From Gammaproteobacteria bacterium (GTDB lineage: Bacteria; Pseudomonadota; Gammaproteobacteria; Pseudomonadales; Azotimanducaceae), in assembly GCA_002690405.1 (NCBI GenBank), contig NZEI01000013.1, forward strand, positions 3,064-9,092: a stretch of DNA of 6,029 nucleotides. Direction: 5' to 3'. Within the stretch, counting starts at the first letter, position 1. Each line of letters starts with the position of its first letter. The position numbers were made by a program, and so were the translations under genes. Positions 5,824 through 6,029 of the stretch are shown here, piece by piece. The notes under the pieces were generated by a model, which searched no databases, was not told the DNA's origin, and saw only the letters and a program-made list of their open reading frames with translations.

Positions 5824-6029
5824 ATGTCCCAACGCCTGCTGATTACCGGCGCCAATCGTGGCATTGGGCTGGAAATGACCCGCCAGGCCGCCGCGCGCGG
5901 TGACCGGGTGACCGCCGCCTGCCGCCAGCCTGATGCGGCAGAGGCGTTGCAGGAACTGGCCGCTGCCCATGCCGGCAGCATCCACATCATCGCGATGGAT
6001 GTTGGCAGCGCGGAATCGGTGGCCGCCGC
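5824..6029 (+). CDS. Short-chain dehydrogenase/reductase (SDR), N-terminal part (cut by window end)
   Basis: 68 complete codons before the window ends. TGANRGIG (8-15) is the classical SDR glycine-rich NAD(P)-binding motif after the first strand. R34 in AACRQP, at the end of the second strand, suggests NADP(H) preference. MDV (58-60) is the conserved Asp before the adenine pocket. The catalytic Ser, Tyr and Lys lie beyond the window. It starts 54 bp after the PhnZ-like gene with no terminator between, so the two probably form one operon. The ribosome site is weak (AGAAAG about 10 bases before the ATG). GC is very high locally (about 82% by count over 5881-5940). Substrate cannot be inferred. 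Confidence 0.88.
   Translation, partial: MSQRLLITGANRGIGLEMTRQAAARGDRVTAACRQPDAAEALQELAAAHAGSIHIIAMDVGSAESVAA

Overview
The window looks like a piece of an alphaproteobacterial chromosome, perhaps marine. This rests on remembered family resemblance (a short-form SelO, a carnitine/betaine-type Rieske oxygenase, a PhnZ/TmpB-like HD protein) and not on any search. It holds seven protein-coding genes, two of them cut by the window ends, and one 30-codon ORF that may be a gene remnant. I see no rRNA, tRNA, CRISPR array, transposase or integrase.

Layout. At 1-470 (minus) is the N-terminal third of a SelO/YdiU pseudokinase. Divergent from it, across a ~100-bp control region with 20-bp-phased GTGTC half-sites, is a complete Rieske non-heme iron oxygenase alpha subunit (572-1708, plus). 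A 30-codon ORF starts by ATGA overlap with its stop and runs into the next, convergent gene. That gene (1794-2498, minus) is a solitary ParA/MinD-type ATPase with no ParB beside it. After an AT-rich gap comes a minus-strand HD phosphohydrolase with the metal-site signature of class I cyclic-nucleotide phosphodiesterases (2934-3716). A ~500-bp gap with two TTGATCAA palindromes 30 bp apart separates it from a plus-strand single-span membrane protein with a SHOCT-like C-terminus (4216-4965). The right end has a PhnZ/TmpB/MIOX-like HD protein, probably a di-iron oxygenase (5194-5769, plus), followed 54 bp later by the start of an SDR oxidoreductase (5824 onward).

How it fits together. The Rieske enzyme on one side and the HD-oxygenase/SDR pair on the other look like metabolic genes with GC-richer coding sequence. 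The middle (about 1709-5190) is lower in GC, has long non-coding gaps (about 435, 500 and 230 bp) and carries regulatory or signalling-type genes of uncertain role. The possible broken ORF at its left edge fits the idea that this block is an accessory insertion, but no flanking repeats or mobility genes were found. No known named multi-gene system is recognisable. The most interesting candidates are the PDE-like HD protein, the orphan ParA and the SHOCT-like membrane protein, all of unknown function in this context.
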